From positions 1 to 61,442 of the forward strand of contig JAUIFE010000038.1 in the NCBI GenBank assembly GCA_030429565.1: 61,442 nucleotides of DNA. The letters are read 5' to 3'. Made by a program: the position numbers and the translations under genes. Source of the stretch: Holophagae bacterium (GTDB taxonomy: Bacteria; Acidobacteriota; Holophagae; Acanthopleuribacterales; Acanthopleuribacteraceae). Positions 54,514-61,442 of the stretch are shown here, one piece after another. Under the pieces are notes generated by a model. That model saw nothing but the letters and a program-made list of their open reading frames with translations, made no database searches and was not told the DNA's origin. Each line of letters begins with the position of its first letter. The stretch's first letter is position 1.

Positions 54514-55884
54514 TTGTCCCCAACGGTTACGATTATCGGCGCGGGCCTTGCCGGTTGCGAGGCTGCTTACCAAGCGGCTTCACGCGGTTGCCAGGTACGC
54601 CTTTTTGAAATGCGGCCCGCTGTTTCTACCGACGTCCACCACGGTGGCCGTCTCGCCGACCTGGTTTGCAGTAATTCGCTGCGCTCCGACGACCCTTTTC
54701 ACCCCGTCGGTCTTATTAAACGCGAAATGGCGGGTTGGGATTCTCTGATCATTGCCGCCGCGCGTCGTGCCGCCGTGCCCGCCGGCAGTGCTTTGGCGGT
54801 TGACCGCGAAGCCTTTAGCCAAGCGGTGGCCGAGGTCCTTGATCGCCACCCCAACATCGAGCTCATTCGCGAAGAAGTTACCGCCATTCCCGATGGCCCC
54901 GTGATCCTTGCCGCCGGACCGCTGTGCTCCGACGCTTTGTCACGTGACCTTTACCGCTTCGTCGATGACACCGCGCTTTACTTTTACGACGCGATTGCAC
55001 CGGTCTTGGAATACGATTCCCTGGATCACGACGTCGTCTATTTAAAATCGCGCTACGACAAAGGCGAGGGCGCCGACTATCTCAACATCCCGCTCGACCG
55101 CGAAACCTACGCCGCCTTTCATCATGCATTGGTCACCGGCGAACGCGTTGAAGCCAAGCAGCACGAGAAAATGATTTTTTTCGAAGGCTGTCTACCGGCC
55201 GAGATTATGGCTGATCGTGGCGTCGACACCCTGCGCTTCGGCCCGATGAAACCGGTGGGTTTGGAAGATCCGCGTACCGGCGAACAGCCCTACGCCGTGA
55301 TCCAATTACGCCAAGATAACTTTGCCAAGTCTCACTGGAATATGGTTGGGTTTCAGACGCAACTCAAGTGGGGCGAGCAGAAACGGATCTTTTCCATGTT
55401 GCCGGGTTTGGCCAATGCGCGTTTCGTCCGCTACGGCATGATCCACCGCAATACCTATGTGGACAGCGCCAAGCATTTGACACCGACCTTGCAGTTCCGC
55501 CGCCGACCCGATCTCTTCTTGGCCGGGCAAATTAGCGGGGTTGAAGGCTATGTCGAATCCGCCGCCGCCGGATTGATGGCGGGTGTAAACATGGCGAAAT
55601 TCCTAACCGGTGAAGCGGTTGTGCCGTTCCCGGCGACCACCGCGATGGGAGCCTTGGCTCATTATGTCTCGTTTGAAGGGCATGCCAAGCTCGATCCCAC
55701 CAACATTAACTTCGGCCTTTTGCCGCCTTTGGCACGTAAAGGTCGTATGAAGCGCCGTGAGAAACGGGCGGCCCTGGTGCGCCGAGCCGTTACCGACATG
55801 ATCGCTTTTGCGCGGGCTCAGGGTTTGGCCGATTTCACCATGCCCGATTACGATGCCGCGGAGGCGTGTTCACCCAACAGCTAA
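54514..55884 (+). CDS. trmFO: Folate/FAD-dependent tRNA (uracil-5-)-methyltransferase TrmFO
   Basis: 456 residues from TTG with AGGAG 8 bases before. The FAD-binding GAGLAGCEAAYQAASRG opens the protein. TrmFO signatures: CSNSLRSDDP, VFFEG-type FFEGCLPAEIMADRGVDTLRFGPMKPVGL, YAVIQLRQDN and FLAGQISGVEGYVESAAAGLMAGVNMA. It makes m5U54 in tRNA with methylene-THF. Present in most bacteria other than gammaproteobacteria. Its last codons are close to sppA. Confidence 0.96.
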   Translation: MSPTVTIIGAGLAGCEAAYQAASRGCQVRLFEMRPAVSTDVHHGGRLADLVCSNSLRSDDPFHPVGLIKREMAGWDSLIIAAARRAAVPAGSALAVDREAFSQAVAEVLDRHPNIELIREEVTAIPDGPVILAAGPLCSDALSRDLYRFVDDTALYFYDAIAPVLEYDSLDHDVVYLKSRYDKGEGADYLNIPLDRETYAAFHHALVTGERVEAKQHEKMIFFEGCLPAEIMADRGVDTLRFGPMKPVGLEDPRTGEQPYAVIQLRQDNFAKSHWNMVGFQTQLKWGEQKRIFSMLPGLANARFVRYGMIHRNTYVDSAKHLTPTLQFRRRPDLFLAGQISGVEGYVESAAAGLMAGVNMAKFLTGEAVVPFPATTAMGALAHYVSFEGHAKLDPTNINFGLLPPLARKGRMKRREKRAALVRRAVTDMIAFARAQGLADFTMPDYDAAEACSPNS

Positions 55885-55909
55885 GCTGATTCTTTTGCGG
55901 GAGTTTGAT

Positions 55910-57766
55910 ATGAGCGAATCTGTACCACCGACGCCGCCGCGACAACCGACGCCGCCCCGTCCGGCCCCGACCCCACCGCGTCCGGCCCCCCGGAAAAAGA
56001 AACCCAATTACCTGTTGCCGCTGCTTTTATTTGGCTTTTTGTTGTTTGGCGGCGTGTTCGTCGGTGGCTTGGCCGTCATGATGTTTATGGTTGGCGGCGG
56101 TCCCGAAATCGTTGATGTCAAAAACGATTCGGTTCTGAAGCTCAACATCTCCGGCATGATTGCCGAATACGAACCGCCGTCGCCGATGGCGGTGTTGTTC
56201 AATCATCAAGTCGTTTACTTTCACGATGTGGTGAACGCCGTTAACAAAGCCAAAACCGATCCGCGCATTGCGGGCATCTTTTTAGAGGTGGGTGCTTCTT
56301 CTTTGGGGTGGGCTCAGGCCGAGGAACTGCGCGATGCGCTCAAGGCCTTTAAACAAGAGGGGAAATGGATTGTCGCCCACGGTGAGATTTGGCAGGAAAA
56401 AGAATATTATTTAGCCGGTGTTGCCAACGAAGTCTACTTTGCTCCCGAGGGCTACCTGTTTCTTGACGGCTTTATGTCGCGCTCTTCTTTCTACGCCGAT
56501 TTGCTCAAAAAATACGGTGTCAATGTCCATGTCGAAGCCTTCGGCGAATACAAATCTTTTGCCGATCAATACCGCAACACCGCCATGTCGGAAGCGCACC
56601 GCGAAGCAACTGCCGAGTTGCTCAACGGTTTGGAAGAAACCTTTTTTGCCGCCGTTGCCGAGAAAGTTCCCGACGTGGCCCCGGTACGCACCGCCGTCGC
56701 CGCCGGCTTGTACCGCAGCGAGGAAGCCAAAAGCTTGGGTCTGCTGGACGAACTCATGTACCGCGATGAAATTCACCAGTTGTTGCTGAGCAAAACCGGC
56801 CGTAAATCCGCACCGCCAGGAGCCGATCTGCCGATTGTGCGTGTGAGCCAATACCAACAACAGGATCCCTTCCAGCGCTTCGGCGGGCCTGGTATCGCCG
56901 TCATTTATGCAAAGGGCGGCATTCAGTCCGGTTCGCAAAGCAAAGGTTTTTTTGGCGATTCGGTGATTGCATCCGATGATTTTTTACGTCAACTGCGCCG
57001 TGCCCGTAAGGATAAGCGGGTGAAAGCGATTGTGTTGCGCATCGATTCACCTGGCGGCAGCTCGCTCGCCAGTGATGTCATGTGGCGGGAGATTCAACGG
57101 ACCAAAGCCGATTTCGGCAAACCCGTGATTGCCTCCATGGGCAGTGTCGCCGCCTCGGGTGGTTACTACATGGCCATGGCTTGTGATCAAATCGTGGCGC
57201 AGCCCACCACCATCACCGGATCCATCGGCGTGGTGACCATGCGCTGGGATTTTGACGCGCTCTACGACAAGTTGCTGGTGAATGTGGATGTGGTGAAAAC
57301 CGGTGAAAGTGCCGACTTCTTTGATCCCCACCGCAAACTGACCGAAGCCGAGATCCAGGGCTTCCGTGAACGCACGCGGTCCGCGTACCGCGCTTTTGTT
57401 CAAAAAGCCGCCGACTCACGCGGCACCACCTTTGAGTCGTTGGAACCCTTTGCGCGCGGCCGGGTTTGGCTCGGTAAAGACGCTCTGGAGCACCAACTGG
57501 TCGATCATCTCGGCGGGCTCGATACCGCCTTGAAGCTGGCGGCGGCCGAAGCGGACCTGGACGATTTCGCCGTCATCAACTATCCTTTGCAGGATGATCC
57601 GTGGGCTGCCTTGACGCAATCGCCGACGGCCGTTGAAACGACCGTTGAGACCAAACTTGCCGCGATGCTCCCTTATGAAATGCGGTTGTTATGGGATATT
57701 CACAGCAGCTCGCCACAGCCGTGGCAGACGTTGGCCCTGACCCCCTATCACCTTGAAATTGAATAA
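55910..57766 (+). CDS. sppA: Signal peptide peptidase SppA (S49)
   Basis: 618 residues from the ATG at 55910 (CGGGAG before). A Pro/Arg-rich cytoplasmic N-terminus (TPPRQPTPPRPAPTPPRPAP) is followed by one TM helix (LLPLLLFGFLLFGGVFVGGLAVMMFM). Two S49 peptidase domains follow: an N-terminal one with AHGEIWQEKEYYLA and a C-terminal one with VLRIDSPGGSSLASDVMW and the catalytic Ser in MGSVAASGGYYMAMACD. The long (E. coli-like) double-domain form. It clears signal peptides from the inner membrane. The proline-rich start is unusual. Confidence 0.92.
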   Translation: MSESVPPTPPRQPTPPRPAPTPPRPAPRKKKPNYLLPLLLFGFLLFGGVFVGGLAVMMFMVGGGPEIVDVKNDSVLKLNISGMIAEYEPPSPMAVLFNHQVVYFHDVVNAVNKAKTDPRIAGIFLEVGASSLGWAQAEELRDALKAFKQEGKWIVAHGEIWQEKEYYLAGVANEVYFAPEGYLFLDGFMSRSSFYADLLKKYGVNVHVEAFGEYKSFADQYRNTAMSEAHREATAELLNGLEETFFAAVAEKVPDVAPVRTAVAAGLYRSEEAKSLGLLDELMYRDEIHQLLLSKTGRKSAPPGADLPIVRVSQYQQQDPFQRFGGPGIAVIYAKGGIQSGSQSKGFFGDSVIASDDFLRQLRRARKDKRVKAIVLRIDSPGGSSLASDVMWREIQRTKADFGKPVIASMGSVAASGGYYMAMACDQIVAQPTTITGSIGVVTMRWDFDALYDKLLVNVDVVKTGESADFFDPHRKLTEAEIQGFRERTRSAYRAFVQKAADSRGTTFESLEPFARGRVWLGKDALEHQLVDHLGGLDTALKLAAAEADLDDFAVINYPLQDDPWAALTQSPTAVETTVETKLAAMLPYEMRLLWDIHSSSPQPWQTLALTPYHLEIE

Positions 57767-57786
57767 ATTTTGCGCGAGGACCCCCC

Positions 57787-58371
57787 ATGATTAGTCAACA
57801 GGACGAGCCCTCCAAGCTAGTTGGTTTCTACCGCGAATACCAACCGGAGATTAAGTTCATCGTCATTTTTAGCCTGGGTTTGTTGCTGGCCTTTTTCTCG
57901 CTTTCCAACAAAACCATTGGCGCCACGGTTGTGAAGCCAATCACCACCGTGGAAGCGGCGATTGCATCTAACGTGCTTAATTTGATAGGGTTCCCTAATC
58001 GCCAAGACGGCATTTTGGTGAGTTCGACCCATGCGGCGAAACACAAGTTCGGCATGGAAGTCAAAAACAACTGCAATGGGGTTTTTGAGTCAATTGTGTT
58101 TTTGATGGCCTTCGTCGCCATTCAGATTCCCTGGCGGCGCAAGTTCGGTTGGATGATGATTGGCTTTACCATCTTCCATATCATTAATATGATGCGGCTG
58201 GTGAGCCTGTTTGTCATCGGCAGCCTTTACTCTGATGCCACCTTTCACTTTTTCCACGAAACCTTCTGGAACTACGCGCTGGTTTTGTTAACCCTCGGGA
58301 TTTTCATTTTCTGTGCCCACCAAGCGATTAAAAGCCCACCGCCACCCACGAGTGCCGAGGCGTTGGGCTAG
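57787..58371 (+). CDS. xrtH: Exosortase H-type transpeptidase
   Basis: 194 residues, several TM helices. Exosortase catalytic residues: C96 in KNNCNGVFESIVFLMAF, R137 in NMMRLVSLFVIG and H157 in FHFFHETFWNY. The short size and the HAAKHKFGMEVKNNCNG stretch fit XrtH, which serves IPTLxxWG-CTERM proteins. Such a substrate is not in the window. The next gene is the family's associated membrane protein, 29 bp away. Confidence 0.82.
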   Translation: MISQQDEPSKLVGFYREYQPEIKFIVIFSLGLLLAFFSLSNKTIGATVVKPITTVEAAIASNVLNLIGFPNRQDGILVSSTHAAKHKFGMEVKNNCNGVFESIVFLMAFVAIQIPWRRKFGWMMIGFTIFHIINMMRLVSLFVIGSLYSDATFHFFHETFWNYALVLLTLGIFIFCAHQAIKSPPPPTSAEALG

Positions 58372-58400
58372 CGCTAATTCGATGCTTAACGGAATGAACC

Positions 58401-59003
58401 ATGACTAAAAACGAACTCTACCAACAATTACCCAGTGTCTTGCGCCGTGTGTTCACTTGGGGTTTGGCGAGTTCGGCCCTTTTTTTGGTTCTTTGGTACC
58501 TGGGCGGTCGCAATCTTTGGGGACCGCTCGTGACCGTTTTGCTCTCCTTGGTGCCCGGCCTTGGCGATGTTTCCTTCCAGGCCGGCAACAGCCAAACCGC
58601 CATGATCCTCTGCGACACCTTAGTTGACGGCACCTATCCGGTCCAGATTTCGTTTCCCGTCAATATACTGAACCTGACCGTGATCGAAGTGCTCACCTTA
58701 TTGGCCGTGTTCCCGCGCGAACAGCGCACGCAAATGTTCAAAACCGGCCTGTGGAGCATGCTTTTTCTTCTTCTTTATCACGTCGCTCATGCTTACCTGC
58801 AGTTGTATAAAATGAAAATCGGCCCCGATATCGCCAACCAGATCGGCATTTTTTGGGAAGAGACTACCTGGTTCTGGCTGGTTCACAAGCTTGGCGCGTT
58901 CGATGTGTTCCTCGTTCGCTATTGGGGCGGCATTCCCATTTTTATCGCTGCCTTTATATTGCAGCACTTTCTTTCTTACGCCAAAAACAAGCGCTCCAAT
59001 TAA
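58401..59003 (+). CDS. Exosortase H-associated membrane protein
   Basis: 200 residues; about five hydrophobic segments (FTWGLASSALFLVLWYLGG, ILNLTVIEVLTLLAVF, MLFLLLYHVAHAYLQL, GGIPIFIAAFILQHFL). XrtH genes are typically followed by one membrane protein of about this size, and position (29 bp downstream) and topology fit. It may help substrate recognition or acceptor handling. No catalytic motif is visible. Confidence 0.65.
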   Translation: MTKNELYQQLPSVLRRVFTWGLASSALFLVLWYLGGRNLWGPLVTVLLSLVPGLGDVSFQAGNSQTAMILCDTLVDGTYPVQISFPVNILNLTVIEVLTLLAVFPREQRTQMFKTGLWSMLFLLLYHVAHAYLQLYKMKIGPDIANQIGIFWEETTWFWLVHKLGAFDVFLVRYWGGIPIFIAAFILQHFLSYAKNKRSN

Positions 59004-59090
59004 GTCCTTCACCGCATCAAGATCGTCTGTTTCCACGGGTTCGGGTAACCCGCCCGAGCACCAACCCCATCTTCAAATAGGTTGTGCCTT

Positions 59091-60584
59091 ATGACTGTCT
59101 CCGCTGACCGGCAAGTTCCCCGCGATGACTTTGAAATGAGTCCCTTGCGTTTTGTCAGTGTTTCCGCCAAGTTTCGCATGGATTGCGAAACGCCGGTCTC
59201 GCTGTATTTGAAGCTCGCTTATGAGAAAACCAACGCTTTTATCCTTGAAAGCGTCGAACACGGCCGTCAATCCGGCCGTTACAGCTTCATTGGTTGGGAT
59301 CCCGTCCTAACCGTCTCTTATGAACCCCATGTTTTTCGGGTAAGCGGTGCCGCCTCGCTTGAGCTGGCGACACAGCGCCCGCTGGACGCCTTGCGTCGGG
59401 TAATGGCGAGCCTGCACATGCTCGATGAGCAGGACATTCCCAATGCGCGCGGTGGCCTTGTCGGCCACTTTAGTTATGACGCCGTGCGTTTGGTCGAAGA
59501 TATCGGCCCTGTCAAAGGGGAGAGTGATCCCTGGATTTACCTCACCTTACCCAAAGTGTTGCTGGTGTTCGACCACCTGCAACACAATGTATCGCTGATT
59601 GTGCACCAGGAAGTACACGGTGGTGAGGCGCAGGCGCGTGCGCAAGCTTCGGTGACCTTGCAAGAGGTCTTGACCAAAATACGCATTTTAAGTGTCGCCA
59701 ACGATCCCGTGCCGGTTGATCCGGTCGCCGTCGATTGGTCGCAGTGGCGTTCCAACATGGACCAAGAAGCCTTTTGCCTAATGGTTGACCGCGCCAAAAA
59801 ACACATTGTCGACGGTGATATTTTCCAGGTGGTGCTGTCGCGCGCCGTACGGCGGCCCTTCCCCGGTGATCCCTTTGCCATTTATCGCGTCTTGCGCCAA
59901 ATCAACCCCAGTCCCTATATGTTCTTCCTCAAACAGGAGGGCCGGGTCGCCGTCGGCGGCTCACCCGAGTCTTTGGTCAAACTCGACGGCGGTAGCCTCT
60001 CGACCAAGCCGATTGCGGGTACCCGACCACGCGGCCGCACCTGGGAGGAAGATCTGGCCTTGGAGCGCGATCTGCTGGCCGACGCCAAGGAAATCGCCGA
60101 ACACGTCATGCTCGTCGACCTCGGTCGCAACGATCTGGGCCGCATCAGTCGCGCCGGCAGTGTTTCGGTACCGCGTTTCATGCAGATCGAGCGCTATTCC
60201 CACGTCATGCACATTGTTTCCGATGTACAGGGTGAGCTGCGCGATGAGTTTGGCGCCGTCGATGCGCTGATGTCGGTGTTTCCCGCCGGCACGCTCTCGG
60301 GAGCGCCCAAAATCCGCGCCATGCAAATCATTAATGAGTTTGAACCCGAAATGCGCAACCTCTACGGCGGCGCTATTGGTTTTGTCGACTTCAGTGGCAA
60401 TCTCGATTCCTGTATTGCGATTCGTACCGCCACCGTCAAAGACGGCGTCGTGCGCGTACAGGCCGGTGCCGGTATTGTGGCTGATTCCGTGCCGATAACG
60501 GAATTTGAAGAAACCACCCATAAGATGATGAGTATTGTGTCGGCAGTCGAGCAGGCCTTGGCCCAAACCAAAGCGCGCGGCTAA
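59091..60584 (+). CDS. trpE: Anthranilate synthase component I TrpE
   Basis: 497 residues from the ATG at 59091 (ATAGG before it; an in-frame TTG at 59082 is the alternative). The N-terminal half has the feedback-site region TNAFILESVEHGRQSGRYSFIGWDP. The chorismate-binding domain shows FQVVLSRAVRRPF, INPSPYMFFL, KPIAGTRPRGRT, EIAEHVMLVDLGRNDLGRIS and TLSGAPKIRAM. It makes anthranilate from chorismate with the TrpG amidotransferase downstream. Confidence 0.94.
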   Translation: MTVSADRQVPRDDFEMSPLRFVSVSAKFRMDCETPVSLYLKLAYEKTNAFILESVEHGRQSGRYSFIGWDPVLTVSYEPHVFRVSGAASLELATQRPLDALRRVMASLHMLDEQDIPNARGGLVGHFSYDAVRLVEDIGPVKGESDPWIYLTLPKVLLVFDHLQHNVSLIVHQEVHGGEAQARAQASVTLQEVLTKIRILSVANDPVPVDPVAVDWSQWRSNMDQEAFCLMVDRAKKHIVDGDIFQVVLSRAVRRPFPGDPFAIYRVLRQINPSPYMFFLKQEGRVAVGGSPESLVKLDGGSLSTKPIAGTRPRGRTWEEDLALERDLLADAKEIAEHVMLVDLGRNDLGRISRAGSVSVPRFMQIERYSHVMHIVSDVQGELRDEFGAVDALMSVFPAGTLSGAPKIRAMQIINEFEPEMRNLYGGAIGFVDFSGNLDSCIAIRTATVKDGVVRVQAGAGIVADSVPITEFEETTHKMMSIVSAVEQALAQTKARG

Positions 60585-60649
60585 TCAACCGCGCAGTCTG
60601 CGCCGGCCTCAGACGCCCGCGCTATTTTCCCTTAACAACCCCGGTGCGT

Positions 60650-60691
60650 GCGGCCTTTGCCGCCGGACCTTACCGGCCGCGGCCGTTTTTT
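60650..60691 (+). terminator. Terminator/attenuator-like element between trpE and trpG
   Basis: Stem GCCG-CCGG (60659-60666) with CCGG-CGGC (60673-60676 and 60680-60683, 3-nt bulge), then T6 at 60686-60691, only 15 bases before the trpG ATG. An alternative stem, GCGGCC (60650-60655) with GGCCGC (60675-60680), would compete with it. No Trp-rich leader peptide is seen. Confidence 0.4.
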
Positions 60692-60706
60692 GTGACGAGT
60701 GAACCC

Positions 60707-61267
60707 ATGATTATCATGATCGATAACTACGACTCCTTTACCTATAACCTGGTGCAGTACCTTTCGATGTGCGGGCGTGAGGTTAAAGTCTTCCGCAACG
60801 ACGCCAAAACGGTCGACGAGATTCTGGCGATGAAGCCGGACATGGTGGTGATTAGTCCCGGGCCCGGTCGTCCTGAGGATGCGGGCATCTGTATCGACCT
60901 GATTCGTCGTGCACCGGCTGAATTGCCGGTATTCGGCGTGTGCCTCGGATTTCAGGCCATGGTGGGTGCCTTTGGCGGCGATGTGGTCCATGCGCCTTAT
61001 TTAATGCACGGTAAAGTCTCGGCCATGCACCACGACGGCAAGGGGGCTTTTGCCGACTTGCCCAATCCGCTCAACGCCACCCGTTACCATTCTCTTATGG
61101 CTGCCTCGGAGAGTTTGCCGGACTGCTTTGAAATTAGTGCGCGCACCGAAGACGATCTGATCATGGGTATCCGCCACAAGACGCGTCGTCTGGAAGGTGT
61201 TCAGTTTCATCCAGAGAGTTATTTGACCGAACATGGGCTCGAAATGATTCGCAATATGCTGAAATAA
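60707..61267 (+). CDS. trpG: Anthranilate synthase component II / PabA-type glutamine amidotransferase
   Basis: 186 residues from the ATG at 60707 (MIIMIDNYDSFTYNLVQYL). Class I glutaminase: oxyanion VVISPGPGRPEDAG, nucleophile Cys in VFGVCLGFQAM, and catalytic His-Glu in GVQFHPESYLTEHG. It supplies ammonia to TrpE upstream, and may also serve PabB. It is 122 bp after trpE, separated by the hairpin element. Confidence 0.93.
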   Translation: MIIMIDNYDSFTYNLVQYLSMCGREVKVFRNDAKTVDEILAMKPDMVVISPGPGRPEDAGICIDLIRRAPAELPVFGVCLGFQAMVGAFGGDVVHAPYLMHGKVSAMHHDGKGAFADLPNPLNATRYHSLMAASESLPDCFEISARTEDDLIMGIRHKTRRLEGVQFHPESYLTEHGLEMIRNMLK

Positions 61268-61337
61268 ACGAGACTGTTGTATAGGTTATTTGTTTTGAGT
61301 GGTTTGTGAGAAAAATGAAATAAATCAAAAAAAGGGT

Positions 61338-61366
61338 TTGACAGTTTGAGGGCGAGTCCCTAGAAT
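61338..61366 (+). promoter_or_regulatory. Near-consensus sigma70 promoter at window end
   Basis: TTGACA (61338-61343), exactly 17 bp, TAGAAT (61361-61366), preceded by an A-rich tract (61315-61333) like an UP element. The start is expected near 61373. No ribosome site or ORF follows in the 70 nt left, so a stable RNA (for example an rRNA operon) is a reasonable guess. Confidence 0.75.
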
Positions 61367-61442
61367 CTGCATCTTGTCGGCGGCACACAACGCCGAGTTG
61401 GTTGAAAGTTGAAAATGGAAGAGAGAACTACTGATTATCAAC

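Overview
The window reads as chromosomal core sequence (about 57% GC by eye, dense genes, no insertion sequences, phage genes or CRISPR) from a Gram-negative, diderm bacterium. Diderm markers are a TonB-dependent receptor, an outer-membrane barrel protein, a class GN sortase with its VIT/VWA target, and an exosortase H pair. The mix of Myxococcus-like, gliding-type and marine proteobacteria-like genes with a type A RNase P RNA fits Acidobacteriota (Holophagae-like) or a neighbouring phylum. That placement is an inference; no 16S sequence is present.

Layout. 0-1.4 kb: the 3' part of a gene for a tandem-repeat protein whose units resemble the CheY-binding peptide of FliM. 1.4-6.2 kb: a SixA-like phosphatase and a GldA/GldF/GldG/DUF4340 ABC operon, all on the minus strand. 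7-15.7 kb: a zinc-less sirtuin, RsmB, a MinD/ParA ATPase, a receiver-PAS protein, a DUF1272 protein, an OXNAD-type reductase, a beta-propeller protein and a DnaQ-like exonuclease. 16-19 kb: the recombination/replication cluster tRNA-Ser, SRP RNA, dnaX, ybaB, recR (minus strand). dnaX is split by an A10 run that should give both gamma and tau. 19.3-22.5 kb: Yip1 and DUF2752 membrane proteins, an SLC13/RCK transporter and a repeat array rich in terminators.

22.9-29.1 kb: a sortase with its target, divergent from a CreBC-like two-component system, then a TM/coiled-coil protein and a CPBP protease. 29.6-37.4 kb: a MacB-type ABC exporter (ATPase, permease, HlyD adaptor), a TonB receptor and a barrel protein. 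37.4-42.2 kb: SelB and, converging on it, a 965-residue pseudo-receiver/coiled-coil protein of the AglZ/FrzS type. 42.9-43.3 kb: rnpB.

43.5-61.4 kb: a long plus-strand housekeeping run. It holds aroB, a TPR protein, a hypothetical, ispE, tRNA-Gln, prs, rplY, pth, hppA, rpsF, rpsR, two small membrane/unknown genes, trmFO, sppA, xrtH with its partner, trpE and trpG. The window ends in a near-consensus promoter that probably drives a stable-RNA or other strong operon beyond the edge.

The best candidates for new biology are the FliM-peptide repeat protein, the dnaX slippage site, the sortase/CreBC surface module, the pseudo-receiver coiled-coil protein and the tandem terminator array.
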